Assembly: GCA_019022495.1 (NCBI GenBank)
Contig: JAFEKR010000003.1
Span: 1,798,001-1,862,000, forward strand
Source: Epichloe hybrida
Taxonomy: Eukaryota; Ascomycota; Sordariomycetes; Hypocreales; Clavicipitaceae
Reading direction: 5' to 3'
Length of the DNA stretch: 64,000 nucleotides
Shown here: piece after piece, positions 52,720 through 64,000 of the stretch
Numbering within the stretch: position 1 is the first letter of the stretch
How the letters are laid out: every line of letters begins with the position of its first letter
Made by a program: the position numbers and the translations under genes
The notes under the pieces: model-generated
Database searches by the model: none
What the model was told of the DNA's origin: nothing
What the model saw: only the letters and a program-made list of their open reading frames with translations

Positions 52720-53658
52720 ATGTCGCCCAGGCCGTCGTCGTCATGGGCAGGCCGGCCTGCGGAGCACCTGGAATTTCCGTCGACTACGCAGCCGTCGCCG
52801 ACAGATGTACCTCGGCCGCCTTCACCGCCAACTACGCCAGGCGTTAACAACAGAAGATGGATGGCTCCATGCTTGAGAGCAGGCTCGGGGGGACGACCCG
52901 TGTCGTCTCTTGAAAGCTGGAAACGACCTATCGAATCTTTAGTGCAAAGATTCAAAAGACACTCTTTGAAACCCAATCCCGACTTCATCGGTAACGGATC
53001 GCATCATCTGGACTCCACGGCATCGAGTTTAGAGGAGACCACGCTCGGAGTATTACGCCGACAGGGCGATGATTTGATGGAGGTCGATGCCGAACCAGGT
53101 GACCACCAGATTGCAGGTCCTGCGCTTCCCACTCAACGGGTCTCCAAGGTGGCAGATGCCACCTGCATATCGACGTCCCATACCCAGATCCATCACCAAT
53201 CAAACCAGCACCCGGCTGGTACCTTGTATCTACAACCGACACCGCAATCCCAACTACCCGAGTCTACCTCGCCATCGATTCTACCAGAGATCCAGACCGC
53301 ATTGAGACGTGGAGCCTGGAGCGCCGCCGATGCCGCAGAGGACGTCACGGATGAACTGCAGATTGACGAGGGTTATTGCGACGACATGGACGACTTTGCC
53401 GAAGTTGATGAGACTGGTCATGGCCGTAGCCTCATTCGTAGCTTGGCCAATCACGCACAAAGCAGCGAGGTATTGAAGTACAGAACATCTGCTGAGGCTG
53501 CTCTCTCGTGCCCCCGGATAGTTCATCGAGCTCCGCGCATGCGCAGAAGGAGGCAACAAAAACAACAAACCCGACTAAAGACGTCCTCAACAGCCAGCAC
53601 CTGTGGATCCGACAGCCAGGCCGCCGCTCTGGACGTCAGCATGACGCGAGAGTCATGA
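52720..53658 (+). CDS. Hypothetical disordered protein, filamentous-fungal
   Basis: Single exon, 312 aa from the first in-frame ATG at 52720 (MSPRPSSSWAGRPAEHLEF). I do not recognise it. A motif-like N-terminus PRPPSPPTTPGVNNRRWMAP and the block SSLESWKRPIESLVQRFKRHSLKP look constrained. The middle is rich in His/Gln/Ser/Thr. An acidic stretch (DELQIDEGYCDDMDDFAEVDE, about 235-258) is followed by SLIRSLANHAQSSEVL and the strongly basic RAPRMRRRRQQKQQTRLK, a likely nuclear signal. The acidic-basic layout would suit a nuclear regulator, but nothing shows it directly. Codon use resembles neighbouring genes and the frame is open throughout, which supports a real gene. Confidence 0.6.
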   Translation: MSPRPSSSWAGRPAEHLEFPSTTQPSPTDVPRPPSPPTTPGVNNRRWMAPCLRAGSGGRPVSSLESWKRPIESLVQRFKRHSLKPNPDFIGNGSHHLDSTASSLEETTLGVLRRQGDDLMEVDAEPGDHQIAGPALPTQRVSKVADATCISTSHTQIHHQSNQHPAGTLYLQPTPQSQLPESTSPSILPEIQTALRRGAWSAADAAEDVTDELQIDEGYCDDMDDFAEVDETGHGRSLIRSLANHAQSSEVLKYRTSAEAALSCPRIVHRAPRMRRRRQQKQQTRLKTSSTASTCGSDSQAAALDVSMTRES

Positions 53659-56600
53659 GTACAACGACATTTATTTTTTCTGCCCTTCGCCTCAGTTTTC
53701 CCCCTCAACCTTGCCCCGTCTCGTACAAACTCACATGATCTCGCCCTGCTACGTCACCCTGGTCTTCGGGGTACGTAATGTGTCACAAGTAACTGAAAGG
53801 TACTTCGCCTCCTCTGCTTCCATATGCTTGTACCATTTTTTTATTGTCGCCAATCTGCCGTCTGGATAGAGTCTGCACGACCTCCTGGCCTCTGTGGCTC
53901 GCTTCTCCGTCTTCATTCAGTTTCTTTAGTCGTTGTTGCTGCATGTTTGGGGGGGGGGTTGTCTTATTCTCATCTTTACTGATGCCCCCTGTTTCTGTAC
54001 TACTTATTGTACCTTGCCTGTTTTCTAATATCCCAATGCATCATGTACCCTTGGAGTCCAAAGAGACTCAGGGAGACTTTGGGGGTTCGAAACTCTGACT
54101 GCACACATTACACAGGGCGTTTAGAACTTTTTGATCTTTCAGTATAACAGCTAGAATGTAGCACCACATTATGCCACAGTATCTTCATAACTCTCTCATG
54201 TTGTCGTCGGAAGCAAGGGGATGCGGTGTCACATGAGAAATCAGAACTGGGATAAACAGGGCGGTTTAGGCACGGAGCGGCAAAGGGCCGACGGGCCAAG
54301 CCGTGAGACCAATGGAAGAGTTTCAGAATATTAAGCAGCTAGGCAAAAACGGAGTGCGCACCCCCAGTAATAGTAGCTGCGATGAATGAGCTTACATGCT
54401 CAACACAGAACAAATGGCAGCATCCGGTCATGGATGCGCGCGCAAGGTGGTCATGGCTCCTTGTGCCACCCAATTCGTCCTTTTGGCGACCGACCAAGCA
54501 CGGACCGATGGAAAGACACTTGCTTGGAGCCGCTCCAAGCCATCGTTGCTCGTCCGGATCATCTTGGAGCCTCGTTGGATTTGACGGGATGATTCGGGTG
54601 CGCAGACCAACTTGGCAGACCCTTCCCCCCCCCCTCCTCCCCTCAGAGAAACCCCATGGGTTGAACTAGTGTCCCGTTCTGCTTATAGATTTATTATGGT
54701 GCCTGGTTGGGTTGGTTCAAGCGTCAGGGTCAAAAAGTTCAATACTAACATGCGACTTGCCACCTGCCCTTCACATCTCATCTCATCATGGATACCCGCC
54801 CCAACAAGTGACGTGCAGACACATAATCCGTATTGTCAAGCTAGACGCAACGTCGTATGCGGGCAACACGCAGTTGGACATTAACGTCTCCAAAACTAAC
54901 TGACCAGCGTGCAATGATTGTCTTGTAAATTTTGCTTGTTTTCTCCTCTAACCAAGCTGAGAAGCAAATTTTTTTGCTACTTACAGTTACTCTGCACGCA
55001 TGCACGCACATTCTGTCAGGCGAAGCAGACGAATTCGGCAAGTATCATGTCATCGGCATGCATGGTCTTGACCTCACGTGCACGCCGTGTCGTGCTCATC
55101 TTTGCATACGACTGGGTCTCAATTATGTGAGAAGAGGGGTTTTGGGACGACCTGGATCTGGGATCAAGGAGTTGGGAGGGGAAATCGAGGGGAAATCGAG
55201 GGGAAGTCATAGCAGGGGAGTCGTATGCATGTTGGTCGGTTTGCTGATGATGTCGATATGTGCCTTCTTGACCGGTATGGAGACTTGCATGTTGGTTGCA
55301 TGCTGAGCGATTTCACCTGCCAGCCTGTCTGTCAGTCAGTCAGCCGTGCGCACGCACGCGACTTGACGAAGGTGGGGGTGGAATCGGATTTTATTTCTAT
55401 TTTGATCTGTTGATGTTTTGGAACTCGACCTCGACAGGACGCCAAAACGAGGTGCGAGGTGCGAGGTGCCGGGTGCGAGTTGGTAGTTGTTTTGTCATGA
55501 ATAGCAGCACGCAGCGGCAGGAGTTCCCCCCTCGTGCCTGCCCCGCCTGCCCCGAGTCCCTGACATGATTGGTCCAATGGAGGCCATGTGCAGTTTTTTT
55601 TTCCGTCTTCTCCAATCGACTTTTTTTCATGGGTTCTCCGCCGTTTTTCGTCCATGTCTCTCCATGTCCGTGTCTGCCATCGCCAGACGGCAACTCTTCC
55701 TCGTTGACTTGGCAATGGGCATTCGTCACTGAAACACGCGGGGTATTATGGCAGGCACGACATCGAGTTCTATAGTGGGGCCGACCTACTTTGTTCCCCT
55801 TGAGGTAAGTCGGGTACATAGGGTAGGGTTTGTTCCTGATGGATGAAGCCGATGGATGTCCCAGACTCCCACCCACATCATACATGGAACCCAGATGGGA
55901 CCCAGATGGGGGGTTGGTGGTGTCACTACATACACTCGGCCATTTTTGTTTTGCATGTACAATGTGCCTGACTTGACTTGACTTGACTTGACGGCGCGAA
56001 ACAAGAAGTAGAGAAGCGGGAAAACGTGGTTGCCTGCCTACCCGTCGCCCACTAACTAGCCACAGGTTCAATCGGCGACACGGTACAGGAAATAAGCGAC
56101 AAGCAGGGCCATACGGACCAAAAAGAGAGCATGGCAGAACCCGAGCGTGGCAGCAGAGAACTCATGATGGCCAGAGCCCCCGGTTTCATTTCGTGTTCTA
56201 ACCCCTGGGCAAGCGACGCACGAGCTGCCATCCGGTCCTCTTGCACGCCACTATCAGTCCATCACCCCTCCAGGCAGACGTCTGATCTTTTTCAGTCGAC
56301 AAGTCTGGAGTCGCTTCTGCGGTCCCGTCCCTCCACTAATAGCAGCCAATGCCAATCCCGCATGGTGACAGCTTCGGTCCATCACCGGGCATCGCGGGGG
56401 AGGGGAGAGGAGAGGGGCAGTGATACCATGGAGGCCCAATGAGGCAATGAGGGAGTGGGCTCAGTGGAACGCCTCTCCCCTCCTGCCAATCAATCAGGCA
56501 GAGAAAATGCCATCTTTTGGAGCATTAGACTTTTTTGACTCCATCAGAGAGCTGTACATGTATTGTACGGCAATGGCAATGGGCTCCCGTGCGGTATTCA

Positions 56601-56682
56601 GTGGGGTCCGGTAGTTTTGACATGCTCATTGGAGTCATTGCTCAACCGGCCTGCTATATCGGCCCAAGATGCTGTTGCGACT

Positions 56683-56712
56683 GGAATGCAGAGCGCCATG
56701 TTCACACATTCC
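56683..56712. promoter_or_regulatory. Paired CATTCC candidate AbaA sites upstream of wetA
   Basis: GGAATG (56683-56688, CATTCC on the minus strand) and CATTCC (56707-56712) face each other about 550 bp before the wetA start. CATTCY is the known AbaA element in Aspergillus, where AbaA activates wetA. A six-base degenerate motif is common by chance. Confidence 0.3.
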
Positions 56713-57131
56713 TGCACATCCCACTTGTTACCTAGCTCCAGGCAATATGGTTAGGCCTAGTATTGGTTGCTAGATGATCATTGCCCCGTTGCTAGGCATT
56801 ACCTGGACCTATTGTTGCTATCCGGAGGTTATCTCGCCGACAAGGTTTCGTTGCTGGCTAACGGGCTGTGGACATGGCTCCCATGGCTTTCGTCTGCTCT
56901 CTCCCTCTCTTTTTTTTTTTTAATCTACCCTCTTTCGCCTCAGTTGTAGAAAGGTTAATGTTTATTCTCTTCTTTCTTCTGCTTCCCAAGCCCTCTTTAT
57001 TCTCTGCTCCTAGAAACCTGACCACTGACTTCGTCTCATGTGGGCTCGAAGAGTGTAGCAAACAAGGAAAGATATCTCGATTGTTTTCTTGCCTTTTTGC
57101 ATAAGCAAGGGTCGACCAACACCTACTACTG

Positions 57132-57170
<39 letters not shown>
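57132..57170. repeat. Trinucleotide repeat (CTA), 13 copies
   Basis: Perfect run ending 72 bp before the wetA start codon, so probably in its 5' leader. Confidence 0.95.
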
Positions 57171-57242
57171 TCTGTAGGCTCCAACATACACCTCCTCGCT
57201 AGAGGAAGACAAGATTTCATCGCAAACTTGCCTGGCCTGGAG

Positions 57243-57694
57243 ATGACTTCCTGGACCGTTCCCATAAGGGCGGATGCTGTTGACAACAGAGAACCGAACA
57301 TGTATTGGGAAGATATCAACAGTGCCAGTACCGATGATCCCGGCAACGACTTCTTTGGACAATTTGTTGACTTTGACGCCACTGGAGGTGCAAACGCTTT
57401 CGGTGGCGATGAGTTCGGCTCCGTGTCAACAACCATGCCCGCCATGGCGGAATCCTTTCTTTTGATGGGAGACCACGGTCCTGTGCCTGACAACGGCCTC
57501 TCCTCCGGTGTGTCCTCTGCCGACGAATTCGATTTTCTGTCGAGCAGTTGGTCCATTGACACAGCAGCCCCGGGAGCCAGCCATGAGATTGATCCCAAGA
57601 ACCTTACTTTGAGTTCAGACGACCTGCTTACGCATGGCACCACCCTCCACCTCCACAACCATCACAGTCACCACCACAACCAACAACAGCAGCA

Positions 57695-57734
<40 letters not shown>

Positions 57735-59165
57735 CAGTCGCAGCCTCAGCACGCATTTGAATATCCCGGCGGTGCATCCATGTCAGAGGCTGATCTCAAT
57801 CGACTTGAAAGCATATCTCTGCATTCACCACAAAAGCCCAAAGCTGCAGTGTCGGACCCGTCATCACCAACGCCTCCTCCTACTACCGACGACGTGCGAA
57901 AGCCCAAGAAGTTTGTCGACGCCCTTTCTTCCACCATCAAGAAGGCAGCAAAGTTGCGCAAGAATAAAAAGGTGGTTTCTGAGACACAGGCACGACCGGG
58001 CTCGCCTGTACGAGAGCAGCCTCAGACCTTGCAAATTCCGAAGCAGAGGGGACGAGGAAAAGTCAGAGCAGTCACGCAGGGAAATCTCCCAGTTTCGCCG
58101 CCAATGCAACAACAAGACCAATGCCATACTCAATTCGTCCACGGGCACTACGAGGACCCGTTCAGAGATAACGGTCTTTTACCTCCCCAGGGGGTCAACT
58201 TGCAACACTATGACCAAGTTGCTCCCGACACGCCTGTCGAGTCACCTGGTGTCAAGAGCGAGCCCGGCCAGGGCCAATTCCAAGTCGAACCAGCCTGGCA
58301 CCAACATCAACAGAACCAGCTGCAGCAGCAGCAGCAACTACATTGGACTGGTGCAGGGGGCGAGTACGTGACAAGCCAAGAGGCGGGCTGGTGGACTCCG
58401 AACATGATGAATCATGGCCCAGGTCCAAATGAATATGTCCACCATCATCATCATCAACAACAACAACAGCGAAGCGCCAGCGTTCACGTCATGGGCCACG
58501 GCCAGCACTCAGGGATGCCCTATGAGTACGACTCTGTGCCTGACACATCAACCGGCGGACTCTTGATCCACATGCCTCAACCCCGGGGCTCACAATCAAC
58601 TGTGGTGAGCGACTTGACGACCAACGCCCAAACTTTCCTCCCACCACCTCCCGTTCCCCAAACGGGGGGTCCGACGATGCCAGCCTCTGAGCGCTCCCAC
58701 CGCCCCCCCAAAGCCAAGTCCTCCGGAGCAAGACACTTGTCATGCTCGCCGGTCCGAAAACAGCGCGGCCCCTCGGCTTCGCCAACCCCAGGCGATCAAT
58801 CAGGCGGTCCGCGATCCCGCCACAGCTCTGGCGCATCAGTATCATCTGTGAGAAGCGCCTCCGGCCGACTACCCGGCAGCATGCCCGGAACACCGTGCAG
58901 CGTGCGCAAGCGCCGCTCGCGCGACGCAAGCGGGGGGGGCATATCACTCGGCGGCGACTCAGGAATCGGCTTCGTCAACTTCACCCCCAGCGACGGCGGA
59001 GTCCTCATGACGGGCGTCGCCCCCAGCGGGAGCTCCAAGACCAAAGCCCGCCGCGAGAAAGAGGCCCAAGACCGACGCCGACGCCTCAGCGAAGCCGCCA
59101 TCAAGGCCGTGGCCGCGGCCGGAGGAGACGTCGACAAGCTAATCCAGCAAGGATTCGCCTTTTGA
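57243..59165 (+). CDS. wetA: WetA, developmental regulator of conidial maturation
   Basis: Intronless, 640 aa from ATG 57243 (MTSWTVPIRADAV); the frame opens 5 codons earlier without an ATG, and the in-frame ATG at 57300 (MYWEDINSAS) is an alternative. The diagnostic C-terminus reads GDSGIGFVNFTPSDG, then LMTGVAPSGSSKTKARREKE, then RRRRLSEAAIKAVAAAGGDVDKL, the ESC1/WetA-type conserved block. Upstream are RKPKKFVDALSSTIKKAAKLRK, another conserved patch, and Gln/His-rich stretches. WetA acts late in conidiation, after BrlA and AbaA, in spore-wall completion and metabolic shut-down. A run of 19 Gln codons (57681-57737) lies in the N-terminal third. Confidence 0.93.
57681..57737. repeat. Polyglutamine tract (Q19) in wetA
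   Basis: Nineteen consecutive CAA/CAG codons. CAG predominates, with scattered CAA interruptions. A second shorter Gln run lies near 58322-58340 and a His5-Gln5 run near 58441-58471. Confidence 0.97.
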
Positions 59166-59706
59166 CCACCGACAAATGCCGCCAACATGACGTCATGTGA
59201 GCGAGTCGACAAGGAGAAGAACGAAGCAAAGCATTGGGGGCGCAGGGAGCACCCCCCTAAAAAAACCCCCGTTTCCATCATGTGATGAGAAAGAGAGAGA
59301 AAGCGCACATGTTCCCACCACATGTCTTATTCCTTTGCGATATTCCCTTCCGTCCTTCCTATTTCCATGGCAAAATTCGGCTTCATACCTCTAATGTCAA
59401 CATGGCGCCGGTCCCGAATACTCATCTAATATGCCGCTTCACCTCTGTAATTTTAGACACCAACCTTTGCTCAACCATCAGCCTTGTTCTCTACATCTCG
59501 CCCTTCATAAGCTTGACTGATTTCCATCTTCTTCTTTTTTTTTCTCTTCTTTTCATTGAACTTAGCCTTGCCTTTCTTTTCAGCGGGGTCTAGCTTGATT
59601 TTTCAATGACCCCTTTACCTCCTTGGGCTCAAGCCAAATCGGGGAACTTCTACTTTGTCGTCTTTCATACACTGCATTTACTTTGTTAATTCCCATATTT
59701 ACAAAT

Positions 59707-59728
59707 GGGGGGGGGGGGGGGGGGGGGG
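59707..59728 (+). repeat. G22 homopolymer
   Basis: Twenty-two consecutive guanines, enough for an intramolecular G-quadruplex. Located about 540 bp after the wetA stop. Length is unreliable in any assembly. Confidence 0.95.
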
Positions 59729-59824
59729 TTGGTCGATGGGGATTCCACGGTCCTGTAGCTACCTACCTACGAGAAAGGACCATGATTGAATATAAACCGC
59801 CTAATACCACGTACCTAAGCTTGA

Positions 59825-59882
59825 ATTGAACTGAACTGAACCGAACCGAACTGAACCGAACTGAACTGAACTGAACTGAACT
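59825..59882. repeat. Pentanucleotide repeat (GAACT/GAACC)
   Basis: About eleven tandem copies of a GAACT unit in which several copies carry a T-to-C change, forming an interspersed pattern. Confidence 0.9.
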
Positions 59883-60797
59883 GCTAGCGGTGATAGTGGT
59901 GCGAGTGTGGCCCCCCCAAAGACAGAGAAAATAATCACCAGCCAACGCAAAACTAGAGCAAAAAGGACAATCCACGTCCATGTTAATCATAGTAAATCAT
60001 TCCTGTCAAGACTATGCTGCCTATGGCTACACGGCCATCCCTTTTCCAGCCCCAGGCATTCTTGTCTTCTCGTCTATTTTGGCCCAAGATGTCTCTGACC
60101 AGCCTACATCAGGCTCGTCATGCGCGAATCAGCCGAAGCTGAACAAAATAGCCCCCCAGTCCCAAACAGGTTTGTTTTTCCCTTCTCGACATGTACATAT
60201 ACACCGGACGGCGAGTAATCAGGGTGACGGGATATAAGAAAAGCGGGAAAAGGGAAAAAAAAAAAAAAAGCAAGTCATGGGCGGAATCATGCAAGACGAC
60301 GACGTGTACATGGTTGTGCAGTGTCTGAGAAGTCACATGTCCACTAAATCATCATAGACGCCATCGTGCCTTCTACGGCATGCCAGAACCAGAAGAATGA
60401 CCGAGCGCAGTAACAAGGTGAGGGGGAAAAAAAAAAGAGGTAAATATACTACGGGGTTGAGAGAAGCATTTCAACGTCCCCGCAAGCATGTGGCTTGTTC
60501 CGATGGCGCCGTGGTCCAGAGCGTCCAGTTGCGCAATTGGACAATGAATCACGTCAAGTGGCCTTGCCCGTGGTCTATCTTACCGCGGCCCCCCGTTTCA
60601 CTCTGGTTGAGGAACGAACATACAAGATGTATGAGAGGAACAAGGAGACGAGAGCCTCGCGGCCACCAACCCGAGGCGCCGCTCAGGGGATATTTTCATT
60701 GTATTTGGAAAAGTTTAAAACGCTGTGTGGTAATATATGGAGAGAGGTTGAATCCGGGCCTCGAGCCTTTGTTTATGGGCACACCCCATCATTTCTT

Positions 60798-63136
60798 TTA
60801 GTCGTAACCGGCACCGCGCTGCCATGGGCTGAGGGAAAGGAGGCTGTGTTAGTCGAAAATCGGGCATGCATCTCGTCCAGAAACACGGCATAGCAACTGA
60901 CTTACCTGGTATTGTTTTGTGGTCGGTTGATTGGAGCCGGGCTCGCATTGTTGGTAGAACGTTGGCCCGTAGCTGACCCGCTTCTGTTGTACGGACTGGG
61001 TGAAGCCGAGCTGAAGGGACTATCTGATCGCTGGCCGGCAGGGAACAGGGGCATAGATGGGTTGACGGGAGATCGCGGCCCGTGCTGTGCATGGGATGAA
61101 TGCTGCGAGGCGGCAGCAGAAATACTCTGCCCAGACGTGGTACGGCGACGCAGGTCCTCGTCGGAAAGTGACTCATTGTCGTCTTCCATCTTGTAGCCGG
61201 CCTTGTCGCCTCGGGCAGTTGCGGCAAGGGCGTCCAATTCGGTCGTGGTTGTGAAGTGAGTCTGAGACTTCATGAAAGAAGCACGGTCATCGGCCATGTA
61301 CTGGTATCGAGCATCCGGGTTCTTGCGGAAGAAAGTAACTGTGGTGGAAATAATAACCATGAGGAGCAGAATAAGGGAGAAGGCGGCGTTAATGACAAAG
61401 AGAGCAACACCAACAACACCAACAACGATTTGAGGGGCGCCAAACACGTTAGAGAAAATAAGCAAGAAGATGGCATTGAGGAAGTTGACGACGCAGATGG
61501 CAATATTAAACGAGTTGGTGCTCTTGTCCATCCATGGGCGCATAACTGAGGCGGCAATAAGGGCGCCAGCTTCGATGATGACGAATCCGATAGACTGGGC
61601 GACACTGGCCTTTTGCGCCAGGGCAACAAACATGGCCTTGACTAGCGTATAGCCCAAGATGGGAACGATGAAGTAGTAAGCTGAAGCACGGAACTGAATG
61701 TAAAGGAACCCCCACTTGTTAAGTGCTTGAGGATCGGAAAACAAGATGTAGGCAGCGTTACGGTGCATGGCCACGGAGCGGCGAGCAATGCGGATCACCT
61801 TGGTTGCACCCCATGCCAGAGTCGCGGCCAAGCCAAAGAAGAAGAAGACTGCGAGAACAACCTCGGCGGGCGAGTCGACTTGGGTGAACTCCCACAAGCA
61901 CAAAATGGCAATCTGGGGGAACCCGATGAGGGCCACTCGGAAGAGGATGCCCTTGAGCACGGTAAACCAGCCATTTCGAAACTCGAGAAAGGTATCACAG
62001 TCCATCCACTTCTGCTTAACGGCAAGTTCGCACATGCCCTTGAAAGCAGCCACTGCCAACATGGTAAAGACGACAAAGATGCAGAAAAAGACCAGTCCCG
62101 TCATGAACAGGTTCGTGGTTTCAATCTTGGAGCGGAAGGCCACGCGCTGGATTCCGTACACAATGTAAGCACCCGACGAAGTCATGACGTTGGCTCGCTT
62201 CACAAGATTGGTGGCGGCGGTGAAGGCAGGCTTGGGCATCATGGCGGCACCACGTTTGAAGAGATTCAGGCCATGCCCAGCTACTCCGAGGCCGCGCTTT
62301 TCGACTTGAACGGAAACGGTCGTGAGGGTGTCGAAGATTGTGGACGGGGTACCGCCAGTGGCTCGCTGGTACCAGGTGAGGATGTCCTGCATAAAATTGA
62401 TCTTGATGATGCCCATCGACCACTGGTAGTCTTGCGTCCAAGACTGAACAATAGGCGGCAAGCGAACGCTGGAAAGACCTAGAATGGCTTGAGCCTGGAA
62501 GTAGCCAAAGAGGGACAGGGAGTTGGCGGCAACGTGCGCGGCCGTGTTGGAGTGTCCGAGGCCATTGACGATGGCGGAGGAGACCAAGGCCAAACCGGCG
62601 ATGATGGCGGTAGCCCACTTGACGCCAACCAAGTCAACCGTCTTTCCGTTGGAGATGTTGGCCTCGACACAGGCGATAGCGCGACGATTGTCGTCCCTGG
62701 TCATGTTGATGTGAACACGGACAGTAGCATCCAAGTCGGGAATGCTGTAGGCGATACCAGGGATCTGCTTGGCCGCGTCGGCAGGAACAGGCAAGTTGAA
62801 GGCAAAGGGAATCTTTCCCGCAACCATGGGGCATAAGCCGCCCAGTTTCATCTCGCACGGGTCAACAGTCCTTCTCAAGAAGGTGTATCCATACGCAGAG
62901 ATGGCCAAGTCAAAGACGACGTAGCCTTGAACGGATGAGGTGGCGACAACTTCAACGGTCGCAGAGTTGTTCTTTGGCGTGTATACGACTTTGAACAGAC
63001 TGGCCGTGAAGCTCGAGTCGTCCTGACAGTTGTTGAGGGAGTTGGACATGAGCATGTTCTCACCCGTGACTGGTGAAAGCATCGAGGCCATCGAGGCCAA
63101 GAGCAAAAGCGGCGCCTTCAGAAGCGGCCGCATCAT
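60798..63136 (-). CDS. Flc-type TRP-like membrane protein (putative flavin carrier)
   Basis: Two exons, 63136-60906 and 60828-60798, with an intron at 60905-60829 (GTAAGT...CTCAG, branch ACTAAC, phase 2), give 753 aa. Without the intron the frame ends NNTR; with it the end becomes NNTSPWQRGAGYD, the conserved Flc tail. Residues 1-25 form a signal peptide, followed by a lumenal ML-like domain (about 30-165; NNCQDDSSFTASLFKVVYTP, CPMVAGKIPFAFNLPVP). A TRP-like multi-span domain runs about 170-625, with WSMGIIKINFMQDILTWYQRATGGTPS and FSDPQALNKWGFLYIQFR. A Ser/Pro-rich cytosolic tail ends the protein. Yeast Flc proteins act in ER FAD import, calcium homeostasis and wall integrity. The start is MMRPLL at 63136. 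Confidence 0.93.
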
Positions 63137-64000
63137 GACAGGTTGACGTGTGGGGAAAAAAAAAGGATGAGTGAGTTGTCTTGTCGAAGAGAAAACCGAA
63201 ATGACTCGCGGCGAGACGAGAGAAGAATGTGCCGCTTTAGGTGAGCGTCGTCATCGACCTGCGAAACGGCTAGTTGGTGCGTGACGGCGACTGATGATCA
63301 AGTCGGCCCAAATGCGAGTAGATTGAGATTGATCGGTCTGTCTGTCGGTGACGGTCGGTCGAATAGTCGATGGACGCGGGAAATCGGGTGCAGAAACTCC
63401 AGAAAACGACGACGAGGGAAGAAAGCAAAAGGTTGGTTTGATGTATTCGTCGCAAGCGAAGGACCCTGTTTTTTTCTTTTTTTTTTTTTTTGGTGACCGC
63501 AGGTGGTGGTGATTTTGATGTAGATGGAAACAAGAGGAAGAGGATTGACAGCGAGAAGGTGACTTCGTGTCAAAGCAGCGAATGGAATGCGGGCGGATGG
63601 AACGAACGCCTTCCGCGTACGGATTAGAAGTCGGGTATTAGACGAGGCCAGTCCCGGCAAACGAAGAGGAGGACAGACAAGGACCGTGAGATGTGGAGGA
63701 GGAAGTCGACGAGCGAGCACGAGCAGGAGACGGGGAGGCCACGACGAGTGGCGGAGAACGAGAACGAGAACGAGTGACCAACAAAAGACTAGTGCACCGC
63801 GCAGTGTGATGCCAGGGTGGGGCAGCCGGGGGAGCCGCCGGGGGGCTGTGCGGCTACCTCACGGCCAATACATGGTATGCAGCGCGCCAAAGTACCACTC
63901 GGCCATGAGACATTTTGGGCCAACCCCACCCGTTACCAGTCAAGCTCGTGCCATCAATGGCAATGAAACCCTTGAAGATGATGTACCGCAGCATATCCCT
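63137..64000. other. Upstream region of the Flc-type gene to the window edge
   Basis: Leader and promoter of the minus-strand gene, with an A-rich run at 63155-63164 and T12-type run at 63478-63491. No gene supported; frames near 63298-63720 lack features. Confidence 0.65.

Larger units (their letters stand above)
53659..57242. other. 3.6-kb region upstream of wetA
   Basis: No supported gene. Features: G9 run at 53950-53958, ACTTG x4 at 55971-55990, and CTA x13 at 57132-57170 within the presumed wetA leader. Very long upstream regions are usual for developmental regulators. Confidence 0.65.
59166..60797. other. Tail-to-tail intergenic region wetA / flavin-carrier gene
   Basis: 1.6 kb with no supported gene. 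It includes T-rich wetA 3' sequence, a G22 homopolymer (59707-59728), a GAACT/GAACC pentamer array (about 59825-59882) and an A16 run (60254-60269). Confidence 0.7.

Noticed and set aside
1..64000. Secondary-metabolite or other multi-gene cluster
   Set aside because: Only one methyltransferase and one kinase-like gene are enzyme-like; no core synthase, transporter or P450 lies in the window.

Overview
This window is nuclear DNA of a filamentous ascomycete, most likely a sordariomycete and probably Hypocreales; the family cannot be fixed by eye. The support is short GT-AG introns (50-192 bp) with CTAAC/CTAAT-type branch sites, pyrimidine-rich promoters, long intergenic spaces full of microsatellites, an AT-rich transposon relic with the signature of repeat-induced point mutation (RIP), and filamentous-fungal proteins such as the conidiation regulator WetA. 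I resolved 19 protein-coding genes, most with exon boundaries rebuilt from conserved protein junctions. No tRNA, rRNA or CRISPR array was seen.

Layout. 1-2.1 kb: decayed PIF/Harbinger-type DNA transposon. 2.2-6.1 kb: APH-fold phosphotransferase (+) and Mediator subunit Med1 (-). 6.3-6.6 kb: octanucleotide satellite. 6.7-10.3 kb: small RRM-like protein (+), SUR7/PalI membrane protein (+), class I O-methyltransferase (-). 11.0-14.5 kb: GPI-anchored surface protein with octapeptide repeats (-) and ORMDL sphingolipid regulator (-). 15.9-23.5 kb: five-zinc-knuckle Air1/2-type TRAMP subunit (+), F-box-like protein (+), Nop13-like two-RRM protein (-). 25.3-30.0 kb: Sts1/Cut8 proteasome tether (+), Rad52 (+), bZIP factor with a Gln/Asn/Asp repeat (-). 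32.0-34.5 kb: divergent pair of an Mgr3-like mitochondrial TPR protein (-) and the haem protein Dap1 (+). 36.0-43.1 kb: two C2H2 zinc-finger proteins (+). 44.5-49.3 kb: disordered protein with a PAM2 motif (-) and an AIM24-domain protein (-). 52.7-63.1 kb: short disordered protein (+), WetA (+), Flc-type TRP-like membrane protein (-).

The genes form no operon-like or biosynthetic cluster. They are mainly housekeeping functions (transcription, RNA surveillance, ribosome biogenesis, DNA repair, proteasome localisation, sphingolipid and haem/P450 control, mitochondrial quality control) with a few developmental or surface genes. The notable features are structural: the transposon relic ending about 30 bp from a gene; many tandem repeats, with unit lengths that are not multiples of three between genes and multiples of three inside genes; a 131-bp nested palindrome; a probable GC-AG intron; and a PAM2 peptide in an unnamed protein.
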